From the NCBI GenBank assembly GCA_021890755.1, contig JAKKUQ010000007.1, positions 1-64,000 of the forward strand: a stretch of DNA of 64,000 nucleotides. The letters are read 5' to 3'. The notes under the pieces were generated by a model that was given only the letters and a program-made list of their open reading frames with translations, ran no database searches and was not told where the DNA came from. Each line of letters starts with the position of its first letter. The first letter of the stretch is position 1. Below are positions 9,048 through 17,828 of this stretch, piece by piece. This DNA is from Thermosediminibacteraceae bacterium. Lineage in GTDB: Bacteria; Bacillota; Thermosediminibacteria; Thermosediminibacterales; Thermosediminibacteraceae. A program made the translations under genes and the position numbers.

Positions 9048-9773
9048 TTATATTTTTGCTTTGTATTCGTACGGCAGGGAGACTACCTTTCCGTAGGTGT
9101 CTATTGTAACAAGGGCATTTAATGCATCCTTCAAAATTGCAGTCTGCATTGCCTTATTGTTGGGTTCGCCGACGTTAGCTCCCATGGGTACCATTGGTGC
9201 GACCATCCTCGGTGAACCCTGCTGCTTGGCCACAGGCGGCAAAGCAGCTATTAAGACCGTCGGAATTCCCGCACTTTCAATTGCTCTCTGCACAATCACG
9301 GCAGAGCGGTGGCAGGTCCCTCACCCAGCGGTCAAAACGGCCGCATCAACTCCTTCTTTTTTGAGTATTTCTGCAATCTGGGGACCCGTTTCTTCTTGGA
9401 ATTTTTTGACATTACCTCCTCCGCCCATAAATCCAATGTGCACGGGTGCAACTGCTTTTATAAAACCTTCTTTGGCGAGTTCCCTGAGTCTATCGATAGG
9501 AAACATGCAGTTTATATCCTTGTTCACGTCGGTGTTATCGTAGCCGCCGTGGGTCACCATTAACTCGGAGGATGGTGTGTCTCCCGGTATTTCTCTGAAA
9601 GTAAAGTCTCCGGCCAGGTTAAATGGTTTTTGAGATTTCATGTGAATACCTGCTGCAGACACTAGAGCCACGGTGCAGTCTTTGAGCTCTTTGGTAAAGG
9701 GCGTATATACTGGTGGCGGAGTAATCGGCACGTAAATTTCCGATTGAAGCCCTTCCACAACGGTAAGCTTCAT
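9048..9773 (-). CDS. prdB: D-proline reductase selenoprotein subunit PrdB (in-frame UGA = Sec151)
   Basis: Catalytic selenoprotein subunit that, with pyruvoyl-bearing PrdA, reductively cleaves D-proline to 5-aminovalerate. The frame continues through a single TGA at 9321-9323: ...DAAVLTAG-U-GTCHRSAVIVQ..., the U-x-x-C redox motif of the family. Total length with Sec is 241 residues, agreeing with known PrdB of about that size with Sec near 151-152. Conventional gene calling would split it into two pieces (9321-9773 and 9048-9299). The ATG follows GGGAGGT. A hairpin 13 bases after the UGA is a candidate SECIS. It lies between a small CBO2463-type ORF and prdD. Confidence 0.96.
9283..9323 (-). 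promoter_or_regulatory. Sec codon and candidate bacterial SECIS of prdB
   Basis: On the mRNA, UGA (9323-9321) is followed after 13 bases by the stem GCTCTGC paired with GCAGAGaGC (one bulged A), closing a 9-base loop at 9292-9300. Distance and size fit bacterial SelB-binding hairpins; clostridial SECIS sequences are poorly conserved, so this is a structural prediction only. Confidence 0.55.
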
Positions 9774-9788
9774 TAATATTACCTCCCA

Positions 9789-9980
9789 TCACTTTTTTAA
9801 TTTGACGTAACTCATCTCCAATTCGACCTCGTCCCCTACCTGCGGTGTCTTATCGCAGATAAGCATCCGCAGGGGGATTCTCAGCATACCCATCCGACCG
9901 TAAAATTCAATTTTCACATCACGTTCAGTGAGCTCGATAATCCTTCCTTTTATAGGCCGGGTACCCGGGTAAATTTCCAT
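9789..9980 (-). CDS. Small CBO2463/CBO2479-type protein of the prd operon
   Basis: 63 residues (MEIYPGTRPIKG...), a compact beta-rich sequence with no membrane segment and no cysteine pair. Proteins of this size and type recur between prdA and prdB in proline reductase operons of clostridia and are named only by locus. Spacing to prdA (12 bases) and prdB (15 bases) shows it is in the operon. Function unknown; assembly or processing of the PrdA/PrdB complex would be a reasonable guess from its position only. Confidence 0.8.
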   Translation of the reverse strand: MEIYPGTRPIKGRIIELTERDVKIEFYGRMGMLRIPLRMLICDKTPQVGDEVELEMSYVKLKK

Positions 9981-9992
9981 TCTGCATCTCCT

Positions 9993-11744
9993 TTAAGCCT
10001 TTTTTACGAGCTTTTGATTTCTTTCGATCACTGATTGATCCCATTTTTTGGGTGCAGGCTTGATTTCTACTCCGGCCATTTTCGCCTTCAGCATAGCGAG
10101 CGCCCTTTCAGCATCTTCTCGGGTCAAAGTATTGTCTCCTAAAATTTCGGATTCCATGCCGTTTGGATCTTTGTTGAGCTCTATCATCGCATCCATATAT
10201 TTATTTCCTACAATTAGCTGTCCTTGATAGGCTGCATAAGTTACTCCTACTACTGGAATTCCTCTCTTGCCAATCTGTTCAATGTGAGATGCAAAATCGA
10301 TGTGGTTGTTTCCAAAACCTTCGGTGGTAACTATAGCTCCATCCACACCCATCGCTTCTATTAGAGCCCCAAGACGTTCCGATACATAGAACTTTTCATC
10401 ATTAACCTGCGGGCTTCCCACAAATACTACACCTACTAAATTGACTTCTTCGTCCTCTGCTACAAGGTTCACAAGCGGCTCTCTGAAGTAGTGGCGCGTG
10501 TTCTCTTTAGAAGCAGGGCCTATGCAGGTAAGGGCATGAATTCCTCCGTCTCTTACTTCGTTGGGAGAAAGCACTACCGGAATGTTTCCTAAATCAACAT
10601 TGGGCCTTCCACCAAATACGCCCGCTGGCTCCTTCGGTAGGATTACATTGTCGTGCATTGCGCCCTGACCCATGATTTCTTTTACTATTACTACCCTCGG
10701 TCTTCCGAGCCTTTCTATATCCTTGTATTCGATTACCCTTGCAGCTTCAGAGGCATCTTTCTTTTTGAGCACTTCGCGGATTTCCTGGATTACCGCATCG
10801 CATACCTTATGCGCTGCATAGGGTCCTCTTCTCTCCATCCCTGTTCCGGCTTGAATCGTAACGTGTATGCGGATCATAATATCGTTTTCATCGGGGCAGC
10901 CGGGTCTGCCGAACCTTACCTTTTCACCTATTATTCCCTCGCAGGAACCAAACTCGTGTACCTGAACGCCGCTTTCATCCACACCAGTGAGTATTACGAC
11001 TGCACCGGATAAAACGTGGGTGATACCTTCGCCAATTGAACCTTCCACTTTCGTAGCGATCGGTATAACGTCCATTATGGTATTGGTGAAAACGTTCTTA
11101 TTGTCGGGCGTAATTATATCTATCTCCATTTTTTTCGCCAAAGGATCGGCCTTTAGAGCATCCTGTGCTAAAGTCTTTCTTATAGTGAGAATTCCATTTT
11201 CAAATGAAGTCTCATCGCCGAGCCTTACTTCCTTAACATCAAATTCCCGCATTAAAAGTGTCCTTTTTACCCTGTCTTCAATCTTGGGTTTTTCAATCTC
11301 TTCTTTCCTTTCTGGTTGCTCTGCTGCCCGTTCGGTGCCGCCTGCTGCCGTCATAATTGCCGGGATTTCCAGATTTATGCCTTTACCCTCTTCGATGTGA
11401 ATCTTTATCACATTACCCGTGCTTGTTACATTAGGAGTAGCCTTAGCTTCTGCGCTGACGTTTTCGCTTATAACCTCGGGTTTTGTCTCCTCAAGCCCTC
11501 CTTCTATCAAGTCAGGAGTAAGAGGAGTTAAAGCATCAACTGTTTTTAATAATTTCTTTCCGAGAACCTGGCCTATTGTGAGAACGTTTTCTGGTATCTT
11601 GAGCAGGCCAGAATCCTCTAGATCCGGAAAGATGGCAGGGTCTTCTAGATCAGCAGGGCTGATTATTGTTCCTTCCTGGGTGAGGCAACAGACTACTGCC
11701 GGATCATTTTTATGCTGATTTGCAGTTTCTGGCGTTATTGACAT
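9993..11744 (-). CDS. prdA: D-proline reductase proprotein PrdA
   Basis: Proprotein of the D-proline reductase. It cleaves itself before a cysteine, which becomes the pyruvoyl group that binds the substrate amino group. The cysteine here is Cys407 in HALT-CIGPASKENT, giving a ~406-residue beta and a ~177-residue alpha chain, as in Clostridium sticklandii PrdA, where the site is Cys421. The region 85-155 is a low-complexity linker. Start: ATG with AAAGGAGG upstream. It follows prdC by 19 bases. The D and E genes downstream resemble its two halves. Confidence 0.96.
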   Translation of the reverse strand: MSITPETANQHKNDPAVVCCLTQEGTIISPADLEDPAIFPDLEDSGLLKIPENVLTIGQVLGKKLLKTVDALTPLTPDLIEGGLEETKPEVISENVSAEAKATPNVTSTGNVIKIHIEEGKGINLEIPAIMTAAGGTERAAEQPERKEEIEKPKIEDRVKRTLLMREFDVKEVRLGDETSFENGILTIRKTLAQDALKADPLAKKMEIDIITPDNKNVFTNTIMDVIPIATKVEGSIGEGITHVLSGAVVILTGVDESGVQVHEFGSCEGIIGEKVRFGRPGCPDENDIMIRIHVTIQAGTGMERRGPYAAHKVCDAVIQEIREVLKKKDASEAARVIEYKDIERLGRPRVVIVKEIMGQGAMHDNVILPKEPAGVFGGRPNVDLGNIPVVLSPNEVRDGGIHALTCIGPASKENTRHYFREPLVNLVAEDEEVNLVGVVFVGSPQVNDEKFYVSERLGALIEAMGVDGAIVTTEGFGNNHIDFASHIEQIGKRGIPVVGVTYAAYQGQLIVGNKYMDAMIELNKDPNGMESEILGDNTLTREDAERALAMLKAKMAGVEIKPAPKKWDQSVIERNQKLVKKA

Positions 11745-11763
11745 AAATTTCTACCTCCTTTTG

Positions 11764-13053
11764 TTATTTTTTCAATCTTCGCACCAGGGGGTGACCCACA
11801 GTGCGGAGAACATGATCGGTATGGTGGTAAACAGGCATTTTCAATTTGGGCGCAACACCCATTACGGTGTTGGTACAGTCGCTGCATGTCCCGACTATGA
11901 GTGCCTCGGCTCCTTTTTTCTTGAGCTTTAGGATTTTTTCAGCCTGACCGGGGCAGTTTCCGGGATTTTCGCACTTGATTCCGCCTCTGACATCTACAAC
12001 TTGTTTGCAGCGTTCAACTCCAGCGACGCAGGCACCCATCTTTTCAGCTACCTCTCGCAGCCTTGCCTCGTTGGCACCACAGCCGCATACAAGAAGTCCA
12101 ACTTTTCTTTTCTCCCGAGGCAACGGATCGGTGATTATTATACCTCCTGTCGTCTTAGTAACTACGCTGTCTAGGTCGACGGCTTTTCCTGTAAAAGGTC
12201 CTCCCATTATTATTTCCCCAAACTCTCCCTCGATGCCGCCCGCCTTGTTTATCAGCTCTGTTATAGGCGTTCCAATAGGCACATCAAAGAATACATGGGC
12301 TTGGCGACCACTCTTTAATCGGCCTATTACCGTTACGTTTTTTGATATGACCGGTTTTCTCTCTTCAACAGCCTCGCATATGCGAGAAAGGGTTTCTACG
12401 TTTGATATCACTGCTTTTGCCGCCGTTGGGAGCTGATCGGGTTTCAAAAGCATGCCCAAAATTTCACGAACCAGAGCCCTTTCTTCCCCCATCGGATAAA
12501 TATCTGGCATTTCCCTTACTTCTATCCGTGGATCATCTATTACCGATTTCATTGCTTCAACAGCTTTTTTGTTTTTGGCCTTTATAGCGATGTAGGCTCG
12601 TGAGGCATTGGTAGCTTCCATGGCATACTTTATACCTTTATATATTTTTTCCGGTTCTTCTTCCATTTGTCGAACATTGTGATTGAGTAATGGTTCGCAT
12701 TCTACACCGTTGGCAATTACTACACCGCCCTGTAAATCCACGTCCATCTTTACATGGGTTGGGAATCCCGCACCACCCATGCCAACTATGCCTGCTTCTT
12801 TTATAGCTTCTATGATGCTGGAGGTTTCCTTTATGGGGACGTAATCTTCAGTTTGCTCCTTGTCGGGCTCTATTTCGATAAACTCATCAGTTATTGCATT
12901 CACCGTGCCGCTGACGCTTGCATGAATGTTGGCTCCTAATTTCTCCGGAGCTGCTATAAGCTGTCCTCTTTTTACCCGATCTCCCACATTTACAACAGGT
13001 TTACATGGTGCCCCTATATGTTGCTGCAGCGGTATCTTAAAAGTGTGGTCCAC
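11764..13053 (-). CDS. prdC: PrdC, RnfC-like electron-transfer protein for proline reductase
   Basis: Thought to pass electrons from NADH to proline reductase. It has an RnfC-like N-terminus (QHIGAPCKPVVNVGD), the glycine-rich flavin/NADH motif GIVGMGGAGFPTHVK, an SLBB-like middle and a cysteine-rich C-terminal part (VCGCGANE, CENPGNCPG, GTCSDC). The frame has no internal TGA, so no selenocysteine is read here. I prefer the GTG at 13053, eight bases after GGGGG, over the ATG at 13080. The sigma-54 promoter would start transcription at about 13081, leaving that ATG essentially leaderless. First gene of the operon; 429 residues. Confidence 0.92.
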   Translation of the reverse strand: MDHTFKIPLQQHIGAPCKPVVNVGDRVKRGQLIAAPEKLGANIHASVSGTVNAITDEFIEIEPDKEQTEDYVPIKETSSIIEAIKEAGIVGMGGAGFPTHVKMDVDLQGGVVIANGVECEPLLNHNVRQMEEEPEKIYKGIKYAMEATNASRAYIAIKAKNKKAVEAMKSVIDDPRIEVREMPDIYPMGEERALVREILGMLLKPDQLPTAAKAVISNVETLSRICEAVEERKPVISKNVTVIGRLKSGRQAHVFFDVPIGTPITELINKAGGIEGEFGEIIMGGPFTGKAVDLDSVVTKTTGGIIITDPLPREKRKVGLLVCGCGANEARLREVAEKMGACVAGVERCKQVVDVRGGIKCENPGNCPGQAEKILKLKKKGAEALIVGTCSDCTNTVMGVAPKLKMPVYHHTDHVLRTVGHPLVRRLKK

Positions 13054-13092
13054 ACATATCACCCCCTTTGTGATTTTCATAACAAACTAATT

Positions 13093-13108
13093 GCAATATG
13101 TGTGCCAA
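13093..13108 (-). promoter_or_regulatory. Sigma-54 promoter of the prd operon
   Basis: On the minus strand TTGGCAC-ACATA-TTGC matches the -24/-12 consensus (TGGCAC, five bases, TTGC) with the invariant GG and GC correctly spaced. The predicted start is about 13081. It lies between prdC and the gene of its likely activator, PrdR. An imperfect palindrome with CTAG ends at 13147-13164 is a weak candidate enhancer site. Confidence 0.88.
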
Positions 13109-13269
13109 GACTCGCCACAATTAGACAAAAATTTTTCAAGGTTACACTAGTTAGTATCAGCTAGCATGTTCGCTATTATTCTCTTTGCTTTTTGGCAAAA
13201 AATAATATAGTCAGTGTACCGACATATCATATTTGTGAAAATTATAATAAACACTTTAAAATCTTTGCT

Positions 13270-13318
13270 CATAAAAATAATGTCCAACTCCCTGACATCT
13301 GTCAGTTAGTTGGACATT
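13270..13318 (-). terminator. Terminator of prdR, overlapping its stop codon
   Basis: A long hairpin: 11-bp outer stem (13279-13289 with 13308-13318), a CC/TT mismatch and a 6-bp inner stem, followed on the minus strand by TTATTTTTATG. The prdR TGA at 13302-13304 lies inside it. It separates prdR transcription from the sigma-54 promoter. Confidence 0.8.
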
Positions 13319-14714
13319 CTATTTGGAGCGCTTGAATTTTATAATAAAGAGTGCTGCGGGGGATTCCTAGTATCTCGGCAGCTTTTGCTTTATTATTCCC
13401 AGTTATTTTCAAAGCATTCTTGATTGCCTGCCTTTCAGCCTCGGCCACCACCTGATCTAATGTTTTTATTTCAGTTTTTTTAATATTCCCGGATATGTCT
13501 TCAAAATATTTTTTGATGGACTGTGGCAAATGCTCTGCCAAAATCTTACTGTCCTCAGCCAGAATTACCAGCCTCTCAACGACATTTTTAAGTTCCCTTA
13601 CATTCCCGGGCCACGGGTAATTTAGCATCATCTCAACAGCGACTGGTTCGATAAAGTCAATCACTTTTTTATTCTTCACAGAATATTTTTTTAGAAAATA
13701 ATCTATTAAAACTGGAATGTCCTCTGGACGCTCTCTCAGGGGAGGTATTTTTAGTGACACAACGTCAAGCCTATAAAAAAGATCTTCTCTAAAACGCCCT
13801 TGTCTTACCATTTCCGCTAAATCCCTGTTGGTAGCCGCTATTATCCTTATATTTACTTTTACCGGCTTTACACCTCCGACACGATAAAATTCTCGACTTT
13901 CCAGCACCCTGAGTAGCTTTGCTTGCATTTCCAAAGGCATTTCCCCAATTTCGTCCAGAAAAATTGTTCCGCCTTCGGCTAGTTCAAATTTTCCAGGTTT
14001 CCCTTTTTTTTGAGCGCCAGTGAAAGCTCCAGGTTCATATCCGAAGAGTTCGCTCTCTAATAGACTTTCCGGTATAGAACTGCAGTCAACCACAATGAAA
14101 GGTTTATCCTTTCGATGACTGCCCTGATGTATAGCGCGGGCAAACAGGTCCTTACCCGTTCCACTTTCACCCTGAATCAAAACTGAAGCATCGCTTTTAG
14201 CAACTTTCATCGCCAAAAGGATAAGGTCGTACATGCTTTTGCTCTTATACACGATATTTTCAAAGCTATAGTCCGAGTGCAGCTTTTTAATCTCTTCTTC
14301 TAGATATTCAAGATATTTAATTCTATCTTTCGCCCTTTGCAGTTCGTTATTTAATTTTCTTATTTCGGTTATGTCCTGATCTATAGACACTACGCCCACC
14401 ACTTCATCGCCTTTTTTTATAGGAATGGAACTGATTACAACCACATTGCCTTCTCTTGGTCTGTGTTCAACGTACTCTATAGGTTTTCCGGTCTTCAGAA
14501 CCTGGAGAGCTAAAGCGTTTGGAAAAAACTGAACTATATCTCTTCTCAGAATCTTCTCTTTTTTTATGCCGTAGAGCTTTTCGGCTTGTCTGTTCCAGTA
14601 GACAACGCGTCTATTACGATCAATCACACAAATACATTCGTTTATATGCTCCAGAATGCTCTCCAATGGAATTTCAAGATCTACCCTTACGTTTTCCGAG
14701 TTATCACCTCTCAT
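13302..14714 (-). CDS. prdR: PrdR, PAS-containing sigma-54-dependent activator of the prd operon
   Basis: Bacterial enhancer-binding protein. A PAS domain spans ~16-118, a coiled linker 120-150, and an AAA+ domain carries Walker A GESGTGKD (182-189), the sigma-54-contacting GAFTGA (229-234) and Walker [12 protein letters not shown] (248-258). A C-terminal Fis-type HTH ([18 protein letters not shown]) binds DNA. At 470 residues the architecture equals PrdR, the proline-responsive activator of Clostridioides difficile. The ATG at 14714 (MRGDNSE) has GGGGG ten bases upstream; a longer frame to 14774 has a poor cysteine-rich start. It lies upstream of prdC on the same strand. Confidence 0.93.
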   Translation of the reverse strand: MRGDNSENVRVDLEIPLESILEHINECICVIDRNRRVVYWNRQAEKLYGIKKEKILRRDIVQFFPNALALQVLKTGKPIEYVEHRPREGNVVVISSIPIKKGDEVVGVVSIDQDITEIRKLNNELQRAKDRIKYLEYLEEEIKKLHSDYSFENIVYKSKSMYDLILLAMKVAKSDASVLIQGESGTGKDLFARAIHQGSHRKDKPFIVVDCSSIPESLLESELFGYEPGAFTGAQKKGKPGKFELAEGGTIFLDEIGEMPLEMQAKLLRVLESREFYRVGGVKPVKVNIRIIAATNRDLAEMVRQGRFREDLFYRLDVVSLKIPPLRERPEDIPVLIDYFLKKYSVKNKKVIDFIEPVAVEMMLNYPWPGNVRELKNVVERLVILAEDSKILAEHLPQSIKKYFEDISGNIKKTEIKTLDQVVAEAERQAIKNALKITGNNKAKAAEILGIPRSTLYYKIQALQIECPTN

Positions 14715-14775
14715 TGTTCTAAAACCCCCATAAGTTCTTTTCCAGCAATAGCATTTAAGCAATAAACATGCCAAT

Positions 14776-14809
14776 TAAATAAAATATGGAGAGGATTGGT
14801 TTCCTCCCC
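14776..14809 (-). terminator. Terminator after the 65-residue gene
   Basis: On the minus strand GGGGAGGA pairs with TCCTCTCC (one G-U) around a 6-base loop and is followed by ATATTTTATTTAATT. Confidence 0.55.
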
Positions 14810-14821
14810 TTTTTTTTCCTT

Positions 14822-15019
14822 TTAGTTAACGTAAATTATTTTATTTCTACGACGGGTAAAAAACCCTCCGGATCTTTGACCGTAAGTATCCTTATCCTCT
14901 TGTAAAGAATCAATGTTCATAATCTTTAACATAATCTGCTTTCTTTCTTCTTCCGAAGCTGTTAAGTATGCTCTTAGAAGCATATCTCTTTCTCTCTCTA
15001 AGTACTGTTGCCGTGTCAT
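14822..15019 (-). CDS. Hypothetical 65-residue protein
   Basis: MTRQQYLERERDMLLRAYLTASEEERKQ...: a charged, helical N-terminal half and a basic C-terminus (FFTRRRNKIIYVN). Translation from the ATG at 15019 is supported by AAGGAGGG five bases upstream; an in-frame ATG seven codons earlier has no such site. No family recognised, no membrane segment. It is followed by its own terminator and then prdR, so it is probably a single-gene unit. The 15020-15288 gap upstream is AT-rich; I see only a weak hairpin near 15256-15270 that may end the next operon. Confidence 0.6.
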   Translation of the reverse strand: MTRQQYLERERDMLLRAYLTASEEERKQIMLKIMNIDSLQEDKDTYGQRSGGFFTRRRNKIIYVN

Positions 15020-15288
15020 TGCTTTCCCTCCTTGATGCATTGTTTTCTTAGTTAAAGGTTTATGACTGTTATTTCTTTCACAATCATTATATCAGACTAT
15101 AAAAAATTTATCAAGTATGTAAGTTATAAATAACATAAAATTTTCTAAATTTTTATTTCCGTTTATAAACTTTCCCCTTTCCCTATCCCTCCTTTCTGGA
15201 AAATATTTTCCCTCATTTTACCGCCCATTATTCATATTTGGAAAAAAAAATAAAAGTTGCAAAGCAGCTTTTTTGTCATTTACTCATC

Positions 15289-16527
15289 TTATTCTTTTTT
15301 TATAAACTTTTTTAATCGATCCAACAGACCTTTTTCCTCCATTACCACAAAGGGCACATCCGGATCTTTCGGAACAATCAATATCCCTAATGTGTTAATT
15401 CCTTCAGGGTATGCGCTCATTTCATAAGTTTTAAATTCACCGCATGATTTTAGCACGTCTATCCAAACATACCATGGCGCGCTTTCTTTTATTTTCCTTA
15501 TGTCTTCAGCTTCATTGATCTGCCGGCCGTTTATAGAAAGCACCACATCCCCCGGCTCTATCCCCATTTTTTCTGCAGGAGAGCCCTTAACTACATCCAG
15601 GACCTTGACACCCCTTTCGGAAGGTGCAAACATCGGTGGTCTTTGCTTCTCATTCTTCTTTCCGAAAATAATTAGAGCTTCATGGGCTAAAGGCGCAAAA
15701 AGTGCCGCTAAAAATTTAAAAGCTTGAATCCTTGAGGCTGCAATAGAAAGCAGTAAAAGGACCGTACTGAAAAGCAAAAGATTTAACGCTGATGCCTTGC
15801 TCCTCGATTTTGGAGTTCTCGTAAGGGCTATATCCCCATATCCTAAGGCGGCAACCACAGGCATCATGAGGTAAACGACATCCTGCCTTTCCAGTATCTC
15901 TGACGGAGGCTTAATTATCGGCCACCAATCAGGCATGTCAACCATATCCTCCAGTGGAAGTTGTCCCACAACAACAGCCAGCATCATTATCGGCACGGGC
16001 CAAAATTCCTGGAGGGAAAACCCGCCTATTATTCCGTATCTTTTGTCCTGGATAAAGATTGGTGCTGAATTTAGGTAGCCCGCCGTATAAATGAGGAGGC
16101 TTTCCACCAAATGAAGAGCGCCCACTAAGGCCATTAGGCCTGCCACATCAACCTTCGGAAAACCAAATATGAGAGAAAAAAGGGAAATGATGCCGCCTGC
16201 GTAAGAAAAACATATAAACCTAGGGTGTACCAGCATTAAAAATATCGCAAGGGGCCAGACATAAGTAAGACCTGCTCCTGTGATGCTTATACCTAAAAAG
16301 ACTATCACTAAGCTCCCTATAATACCGCCTAATGTACCTAATAGCATGGAGTGGAGAACCTTAATTCCTGGACTTATTCTCACAACTCCAAACATTTTTT
16401 CTTCTAGATCAGCAGTTTTTCTGTACTGAAGCCATATAATTAATATCACTATCCAGAAAAAGGGATTGGCCACTGAAAGTGGCAATCCTTCAAGTATAAA
16501 TCTCAATATGCGTAATAACGGAAACAT
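15289..16527 (-). CDS. Polytopic membrane protein with C-terminal PDZ domain (MinJ-like)
   Basis: 412 residues. About eight hydrophobic segments fill residues 1-290, and a PDZ domain follows (VLDVVKGSPAEKMGIEPGDVVLSINGR, about 308-335), with a short basic tail. The layout is that of Bacillus MinJ, the bridge between the polar protein DivIVA and the division inhibitors MinCD, and in Bacillus minJ also lies near ctpB. Here it directly follows a CtpB-type protease gene and the ftsEX-envC group, so a role in placing or regulating division is likely. Sequence similarity to MinJ itself cannot be judged without a search; a membrane chaperone or protease adaptor is the alternative. Confidence 0.65.
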   Translation of the reverse strand: MFPLLRILRFILEGLPLSVANPFFWIVILIIWLQYRKTADLEEKMFGVVRISPGIKVLHSMLLGTLGGIIGSLVIVFLGISITGAGLTYVWPLAIFLMLVHPRFICFSYAGGIISLFSLIFGFPKVDVAGLMALVGALHLVESLLIYTAGYLNSAPIFIQDKRYGIIGGFSLQEFWPVPIMMLAVVVGQLPLEDMVDMPDWWPIIKPPSEILERQDVVYLMMPVVAALGYGDIALTRTPKSRSKASALNLLLFSTVLLLLSIAASRIQAFKFLAALFAPLAHEALIIFGKKNEKQRPPMFAPSERGVKVLDVVKGSPAEKMGIEPGDVVLSINGRQINEAEDIRKIKESAPWYVWIDVLKSCGEFKTYEMSAYPEGINTLGILIVPKDPDVPFVVMEEKGLLDRLKKFIKKE

Positions 16528-16551
16528 GCGCCCTTCTCCCCACCATACACT

Positions 16552-17778
16552 TTAAAAGTGGGCCTTTAATACTTGTATAGCTTTTTTTAACTGTTCATCT
16601 TTTTCTCTCGGAACTTCATACGAGTAATCCACATTTTGCAGAGCCACTTCTACATCAGGTTCAACTCCTTTTCCGTCTATACATCTGCCACTGGGTAAAA
16701 AATACCTGGCTATGGTTAACTTAATACCAGAGCCGTCTCTCAAAGGCAAAAGTTCCTGCACTGTCCCTTTCCCAAAAGTCTTTTTGCCTACAAGGATAGC
16801 CCTGCCTGTATCCTGAAGGGCCCCTGCAACAATTTCTGCAGCACTGGCGCTATTTTCGTTTATCAGCACTGTAAGCGGAAGATCGATTTTTGCTTTGTCG
16901 GAGTAATATTCTTCCAACCGGTGTCCGTATTTATCTTTTGTAAAAACAACAAGCCCTTCGCCCATTAACGCGTCAGCTACCTCTACCGCCGCATCGAGAG
17001 CGCCTCCGGGATTATTCCTGAGATCCAGTACCAGTGCTTTTACGCCTTTCTGTTGCAAAAACAGCAGCGCATTCCTGAATTCTTCTGGCGTGTGGGAGTC
17101 AAAGGAGGATATTCTTACATATCCAATTCCATCCCTTAGTACATCCCATTTTACGGTTTTTAATATAATATTATCCCTCACAAGTTCGTACTTCAAAAGG
17201 TCCTTTACCCCTGGCCTTTCAATATAAATCGTCACCTTCGTCCCCTTTTTGCCGCGAAGGAGCTTTACAGCCTCATCCACCGTCTTTCCTTTGAGCTCCA
17301 CATCGTTCACTTTTACTATTCTGTCTCGCGGTCTAATTCCAGCTTTGTGCGCCGGAGTCCCTTCAATAGGGGCTATTACAATCACTGAACCAGTTTTTTC
17401 GTCTACACCAAGAGAAAGGCCCACTCCTTCGAAACTCCCATTGACAGAGATCATAAAATCCTCATATTCCTTCGCGTCCATAAACACTGAATAAGGATCT
17501 CCTAGAGACTGAACTATTCCCTTAATAGCACCTTTAACCAGGACTTCTACCGGAACATCCTCTATATACCTTTTGCGGATATAATTCAACACATCCAAAG
17601 CCGGTTTTAGCTCATAAAACTCGTCATCTCCCGACGAAACATCGACTGAGGGAGTTTCTTCCTTTAAAGCAGAAAGGGGCCTGACTCCAAAAACAGCCCC
17701 TAATAAAAATGCAATTGTAAATACAAGCAAATATGAAATTGTTGCCTTAACAAATCGTTTGCTTTTATCGGTCAGCAT
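16552..17778 (-). CDS. S41-family C-terminal processing protease (CtpA/CtpB)
   Basis: Secreted or membrane-tethered serine protease that trims proteins from the C-terminus. An N-terminal signal anchor (residues ~10-32) is followed by a PDZ domain (~95-180, with GTPAHKAGIRPRDRIVKVND) and the S41 core. By alignment with CtpB the catalytic residues are Ser312 (ENSASAAE), Lys337 and Gln341 (TFGKGTVQ). At 408 residues it is normal. The gene lies between envC and the minJ-like gene on one transcript. In other bacteria Ctp proteases regulate cell-wall hydrolases or sporulation signalling; either fits here. Confidence 0.93.
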   Translation of the reverse strand: MLTDKSKRFVKATISYLLVFTIAFLLGAVFGVRPLSALKEETPSVDVSSGDDEFYELKPALDVLNYIRKRYIEDVPVEVLVKGAIKGIVQSLGDPYSVFMDAKEYEDFMISVNGSFEGVGLSLGVDEKTGSVIVIAPIEGTPAHKAGIRPRDRIVKVNDVELKGKTVDEAVKLLRGKKGTKVTIYIERPGVKDLLKYELVRDNIILKTVKWDVLRDGIGYVRISSFDSHTPEEFRNALLFLQQKGVKALVLDLRNNPGGALDAAVEVADALMGEGLVVFTKDKYGHRLEEYYSDKAKIDLPLTVLINENSASAAEIVAGALQDTGRAILVGKKTFGKGTVQELLPLRDGSGIKLTIARYFLPSGRCIDGKGVEPDVEVALQNVDYSYEVPREKDEQLKKAIQVLKAHF

Positions 17779-17828
17779 TTATCTTAATCACCCTAGTTGT
17801 TATTTACATATATATATCATTATATCAC

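Noticed and set aside
11764-13053. Selenocysteine in prdC
   Set aside because: The frame has no internal TGA; the redox positions are cysteines.
13147-13164. CTAG-ended imperfect palindrome as the PrdR enhancer site
   Set aside because: Only 6 of 9 positions are symmetric and there is no second copy, so it is not listed as a feature.
15256-15270. GTTGC/GCAGC hairpin as terminator of the division operon
   Set aside because: On the minus strand the stem has a mismatch in five pairs; the T-rich tail alone is not enough.
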